Shown here: positions 60,487 through 64,000 of the stretch, piece after piece
Position numbering within the stretch: the first letter of the stretch is position 1
Layout: each line of letters begins with the position of its first letter
Source: Streptomyces sp. ISL-43
GTDB taxonomy: Bacteria; Actinomycetota; Actinomycetes; Streptomycetales; Streptomycetaceae
DNA: 64,000 bases
Reading direction: 5' to 3'
Assembly (NCBI RefSeq): GCF_018614195.1
Contig: NZ_JAGGOT010000008.1
Location: 62,001 to 126,000 of the forward strand
Made by a program: the position numbers and the translations under genes
The notes under the pieces: generated by a model
The model's input: only the letters and a program-made list of their open reading frames with translations
Database searches by the model: none
What the model was told of the DNA's origin: nothing

Positions 60487-60924
60487 CCGACCGACCCTAG
60501 ACACCGCGGTCCGCCCCGGGCTGCTCTCTTTCGTCGCGCCCCACGCGACGAAAGTCGGACGGCCCACCTCCACCCCCACGGGTGTTTGCGGCCCGGCCTT
60601 CCGAGGGATGCGTCACCAGAGCACGCGCCGGAACAACGCGAAACGGCCGCCATCGCTTTCGCGATGACGACCGTTTCGTCAAGTGGAGCACCGACGAAAC
60701 CCCTTGACCAGCAACGCCAGCCCCATCCCTGACCTGCGCTTCCCACGCTGATGTAGATCGTTTCCCGCCGAATGCCGTCCCTCACATCGGTGCCCGCGCA
60801 CAGATGCTGGTAGCACGCCACGCCGTCGGCCATGACAAATGTCATGGCCCAGCAGTGCGTTTCCAACAAAGATCGATTACGTCTGGTACTGCCCTGCCTT
60901 GGGCTGCCTCGGAACAATGGAACC
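60487..60924. other. Divergent intergenic region, lower GC
   Basis: 438 bp between two divergent systems. Contains two inverted repeats that share an arm region: GAAACGG (60640-60646) with CCGTTTC (60672-60678), and GTTTCGTC (60673-60680) with GACGAAAC (60693-60700). A perfect 22-nt palindrome is listed separately. An open frame on the minus strand runs through it but has no family match or ribosome site. No RNA gene seen. Confidence 0.6.
60828..60849. promoter_or_regulatory. Perfect 22-nt palindrome, candidate response-regulator operator
   Basis: GGCCATGACA and its exact complement TGTCATGGCC flank AA, 75 bp upstream of the ABC ATPase. ATGACA-N2-TGTCAT dyads are the type bound by DesR/NarL-family regulators, which control their own ABC-transporter operons. 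Confidence 0.7.
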
Positions 60925-61899
60925 ATGCGATCTCACCGCCCAACAGAGCAAGACGACAACGTCATCATCGACGCGCGTGATGCGCGCAGGACGTACGGGG
61001 CGGGCAGCAGGTCTGCGTACGAGGCCGTTCGTGGCGTAACCCTGCAGGTACAGAGAGGAGAGGTCTTCGCGCTCCTTGGGACCAACGGAGCCGGGAAGAC
61101 CTCGACTGTCGAGCTACTAGAAGGGCTGGCACGACCCTCTGCCGGGCGGGTACGGGTCCTTGGGCATGACCCGTTCACCGAGCGCACTAGGGTTCGCGCG
61201 CGGACTGGGGTGATGCTTCAATCCGGAGGCTTCCCCGGAGAACTGACCGTGGCCGAGGTCACGCGTTTCTGGGCTCAGTGCAGTTCTGGCGCGCGCGCGG
61301 TGTCCGAGGTCCTCGACTTGGTCGGATTGACAGACCGGAGTGGGGTCCGTGTCAAGCAGTTGTCCGGCGGGGAGGCGAGGCGGCTGGATCTCGGGCTGGC
61401 GGTGATTGGACGGCCGGAGGTGCTGTTCCTCGACGAGCCCACGACCGGGATGGATCCTGAGGGGCGTCGGGACACATGGCGAGTTGTGAGGCAGCTGCGG
61501 GAGGAACATACAACCGTGCTGCTGACCACGCACTACCTGGAAGAAGCTGAGGAACTCGCCGACCGTCTGGCGATCATGCAACACGGTCGGGTTGTCGCCG
61601 GAGGAACGCCGGCGGAGGTGATTGCCGCCCATCCTTCTCGCATCCGCTTCGAGCTTCCGCACGGCTGGGACTCCGAGAGTCTGCCGCCGCTTCCTGGTAC
61701 GACCCACCGTGAGACGACCGGGCCGAGCATCACTGTCCACACGACGAGCCTTCAGGCCGCCTTGAATCGGCTCCTCTCCTGGGCTGATGACGGCCAAATC
61801 ACCCTGGAGCGGTTGGACGCAAGGTCCGCGTCACTGGAGCAGGCATTCCTGACCCTGACCTCTGCATCGAGGACCGATCTTGCGGAGAGTCACTCATGA
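60925..61899 (+). CDS. ABC transporter ATP-binding protein (DrrA-like)
   Basis: 324 aa from ATG 60925. Walker A LGTNGAGKTST, signature QLSGGEARRLDLGLAV, Walker B EVLFLDEPTTGMD, H-loop LLTTHYLEEAEEL. A ~85-residue C-terminal extension is typical of drug/lipid exporters of the DrrA/CcmA type. No good ribosome site precedes the ATG. Its stop overlaps the permease start (ATGA). Confidence 0.94.
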   Translation: MRSHRPTEQDDNVIIDARDARRTYGAGSRSAYEAVRGVTLQVQRGEVFALLGTNGAGKTSTVELLEGLARPSAGRVRVLGHDPFTERTRVRARTGVMLQSGGFPGELTVAEVTRFWAQCSSGARAVSEVLDLVGLTDRSGVRVKQLSGGEARRLDLGLAVIGRPEVLFLDEPTTGMDPEGRRDTWRVVRQLREEHTTVLLTTHYLEEAEELADRLAIMQHGRVVAGGTPAEVIAAHPSRIRFELPHGWDSESLPPLPGTTHRETTGPSITVHTTSLQAALNRLLSWADDGQITLERLDARSASLEQAFLTLTSASRTDLAESHS

Positions 61900-62723
61900 C
61901 CAACCCCATGCATGCTGCATTCGTTGGCAGGGGTGCCCGCATGACGGCCCTGGCCCAAGCGGAAATGATCATGTTGGCGCGGAACAGGAGTGCGCTTGTT
62001 GCCGCACTAGTACTGCCGCTCGGGTCGTTGTGGCTCTTACATTCCGCCACCCCGTCGTCGTTCAACGTGGGCCAACACGAGACCGTTGAAGCCGGAGGAG
62101 TGCTCGCAACGGGCACGATCGGCATGGTATTCCTCTTCGTCGTCTACTCCACCTTGGTCAACGCGTACGTTGCCCGCCGCGAGGGGATGGTGCTCAAGCG
62201 CCTGCAAACCGGTGAGCTCACCGATGGCGAGATCTTGGCGGGAACGGCTTTACCCGCCGCAGGACTGGCATTGGGACAATGTGCGGTGGTAATCGGCATC
62301 GGGATCACCGTCCTGGACCTACCGGTCCCGGCGAACGCCGTCGTACTGCTGATCGGCGTGCTTTCGGGGACAGTGCTGGCGGCAGCGCTCGCAGCCTGCT
62401 CCTCGGTCCTGACCCGGACGGTGGAGATGGCCCAATTGACCACGATGCCGGTGCTCCTGGCATCCATGGCCGGCTCCGGGCTGGTATTCCCCCTCGCCGC
62501 CATGCCCGCGTGGCTGGCAGATGTGTGCCGCCTGCTGCCGCTGACACCGTCCATGGAGATGGTACGCATCGGATGGCTCGGCGTTGTGGGCGCCGGTACC
62601 AGCAGTCAAACGGGGACCGGTGTGTGGAGCATGGCGCTTCCCCAGATCGGCGGCGCCGTGCTGTGGACGGCCGCAGCGGTGTGGGCTGCCCGACGCTGGT
62701 TTCGCTGGGAATCACGCAAATGA
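61896..62723 (+). CDS. ABC-2 type permease with two TTA codons
   Basis: 275 aa from ATG 61896. Six hydrophobic segments (TIGMVFLFVVYSTLVNAYVA, VVIGIGITVLDLPV, VVLLIGVLSGTVLAAALAAC and others) fit an ABC-2 permease. TTA codons occur at positions 62037-62039 (codon 48) and 62250-62252 (codon 119); in Streptomyces TTA needs the late bldA tRNA, so translation should be tied to development. Coupled to the kinase gene (ATGA). Confidence 0.92.
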   Translation: MTNPMHAAFVGRGARMTALAQAEMIMLARNRSALVAALVLPLGSLWLLHSATPSSFNVGQHETVEAGGVLATGTIGMVFLFVVYSTLVNAYVARREGMVLKRLQTGELTDGEILAGTALPAAGLALGQCAVVIGIGITVLDLPVPANAVVLLIGVLSGTVLAAALAACSSVLTRTVEMAQLTTMPVLLASMAGSGLVFPLAAMPAWLADVCRLLPLTPSMEMVRIGWLGVVGAGTSSQTGTGVWSMALPQIGGAVLWTAAAVWAARRWFRWESRK

Positions 62724-64000
62724 CCTTGGACGCCTCAAGCCGGAGGCTTGACACGAGGTGGTCAAGGCCCTTGCGGTCACTAGGGAGGGACCATACGGGC
62801 CGGGAGCTAAGGGGTCGATATCACCACAGTGGCCCAGAGCGGTTCGAGCTCTATACGCGCCTGTCGCTCTATCTTCTGTCACTCCTTGAGCCGGTGCTCG
62901 TCACAATTTGGCTCATAACCGCTCCCTTGTCGCCGGGAGCGAAGGTGATCTGGCCGGTTGTGACCGGCGGAGTCCTGCACACAGCCCTATGCCTGGGTCT
63001 GCTTCGCGTGGGACTCAGAGACGGCGCGTCGCACCGCGCGTGGGATTGGCCCTGGGTGGGATCCGCCGTGGCTACGAGCCTGGCGGCGGCTGTCGGCATG
63101 CTGACACTGCACTCGTCTGTCGGTTCGGGCACTGCTGAACTACTGGTGGCCGGCGCGATCGTCTTCTTTGCCGGCCCACTCATGATTGCGTGGCCTGTCA
63201 AGGAATCGCTGGCCCTGCTTCTGGCGTTGTCGGTTTGCCTTGTGATAGTTGCCAATGGGATGAACGTTCCTCGCGGGTTCGTGGCGAACGCTGCCCTGGA
63301 CACTCTTTTGGGTGTCTTGGCATTCGGCGTTACCTACCGATTTTCGGCATGGGCTCTGGGTGTCGTACGTGAGCTCCGACGCACCCGGGAAATTCAGGCT
63401 CAGCTGGCGGTTGCCGAGGAACGGCTCAGATTCGCCCGGGATCTGCACGATGTATTGGGTCGCAACCTTACAGTGATCGCCCTGAAGAGCGAACTGGCCG
63501 CGGCTCTGACCAAAATGGGCAAGCCATCGGCGGCTGCACAAATGGCGGAAATCCAACTCATTGCCCGAGACTCCCAGGACGAGATGCGGGCCGTGATCCG
63601 GGGATATCGGAACATGAACCTTAATACCGAACTGGAGGGCGCGCGCGCAGTCCTGCGAGCTGCGGGCATAGATTGTCTTATCGAAGTCGAGATCGAATCT
63701 CAAGGCGACCTCGATCAGGAAACTCAGATGGCACTTGCTTGGGTGGTTCGCGAAGGAACCACAAATGTACTTCGGCACAGTGACGCGAAGGTCTGCAGCC
63801 TACGATTTTCCTCATCGGGCGAAACGGTCACGCTCATGGTTGAGAATGACGGCGTGGACAAGACTGCGATGCCCGACTTCAGCAGGGCCGGTCTTGTCGG
63901 CCTGCGCGAACGGCTGGACACCCTCGGTGGCAGTCTGCAAACGGCAGCGACGGCCAATGGCCGATTCACTCTTTCCGTTCACCTCCCGAAGACCTCACGT
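62720..64000 (+). CDS. Sensor histidine kinase, DesK-like (3' end outside window)
   Basis: 427 codons present from ATG 62720. A ~50-residue basic N-terminus, about six membrane helices, then the HisKA_3 box with H243 (RLRFARDLHDVLGRNLTVIA), N-box WVVREGTTNVLRHSD, G-box RAGLVGLRERLDTLGG. The ATPase appears complete, so little is missing. Codon use is relaxed, with many A/T-ending codons. A response regulator gene should follow outside the window. Confidence 0.93.
   Translation, partial: MTLDASSRRLDTRWSRPLRSLGRDHTGRELRGRYHHSGPERFELYTRLSLYLLSLLEPVLVTIWLITAPLSPGAKVIWPVVTGGVLHTALCLGLLRVGLRDGASHRAWDWPWVGSAVATSLAAAVGMLTLHSSVGSGTAELLVAGAIVFFAGPLMIAWPVKESLALLLALSVCLVIVANGMNVPRGFVANAALDTLLGVLAFGVTYRFSAWALGVVRELRRTREIQAQLAVAEERLRFARDLHDVLGRNLTVIALKSELAAALTKMGKPSAAAQMAEIQLIARDSQDEMRAVIRGYRNMNLNTELEGARAVLRAAGIDCLIEVEIESQGDLDQETQMALAWVVREGTTNVLRHSDAKVCSLRFSSSGETVTLMVENDGVDKTAMPDFSRAGLVGLRERLDTLGGSLQTAATANGRFTLSVHLPKTSR

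Noticed and set aside
60640..60700. Structured small RNA or riboswitch
   Set aside because: The two overlapping inverted repeats do not fit any known RNA family and have no clear promoter; kept only as a note on the intergenic region.
60477..60926. Minus-strand open frame of ~150 codons across the divergent interval
   Set aside because: No ribosome site, no family pattern, overlaps both a kinase start and the palindrome region; composition is not typical of coding DNA.

Overview
The window looks like chromosomal DNA of a Streptomyces or a close relative. The evidence is very high GC, frequent GTG and TTG starts, many ATGA/GTGA stop-start overlaps, mycothiol- and F420-type enzymes, PASTA-type Ser/Thr kinases, a WhiJ-like regulator/DUF397/anti-sigma trio, and three perfect 14-bp ParB sites (parS, core CACGTG). 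In Streptomyces parS sites cluster around oriC, so this is probably the origin-proximal chromosome core. From memory the gene order (bkd set, orphan response regulator, two kinases, second bkd set with an Lrp regulator) recalls the S. coelicolor region around SCO3815-SCO3832; I could not check this by alignment.

Layout. 1-18.9 kb is a mosaic of accessory and housekeeping genes: an NHL/thioredoxin-like protein (cut by the window edge), a Uma2-type nuclease, a nitrilase-family hydrolase, a GntR-MFS pair, a papain-like protease next to a chagasin-like inhibitor, a repeat-rich secreted protein, the WhiJ-like module, several acetyltransferases and four decayed or frameshifted genes. 18.9-22.7 kb holds the first branched-chain 2-oxoacid dehydrogenase operon (E1alpha-E1beta-E2). 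23-28 kb has an orphan response regulator, a flavin-reductase-like protein and two divergent membrane Ser/Thr kinases. 28-34 kb has two small exported proteins, a PadR-controlled FtsX-type ABC exporter and a Bpa-like proteasome activator. 34.5-38.9 kb has mobA-DUF6457, moeA, a K+ channel (parS at its start) and a quinone oxidoreductase. 38.9-43.2 kb is the second bkd operon with its divergent Lrp/AsnC regulator.

43.3-53.9 kb is a split phenylacetate-catabolism locus. It contains a TetR regulator (PaaR-like) with paaH, a divergent paaN, then a TrmH methyltransferase, an HTTM/DUF5819 membrane pair and paaABCDE. Two identical-class palindromes (ACCGNNCGNNCGGT) sit in the paaH/paaN and DUF5819/paaA promoter intervals and tie the two halves into one regulon. 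54-60.5 kb has an acyl-CoA dehydrogenase, a rhodanese, a J-domain protein beside two parS sites, a DUF2252 protein and a two-component system whose kinase has an unusual C-terminal membrane extension.

60.6-64 kb reads differently: lower GC, relaxed codon use and two TTA codons. It is a DesK-like cassette (ABC ATPase, ABC-2 permease, histidine kinase running off the window) with a perfect palindrome upstream that could be the operator for the missing response regulator. It looks horizontally acquired.

No tRNA, rRNA, CRISPR array or insertion sequence was seen.
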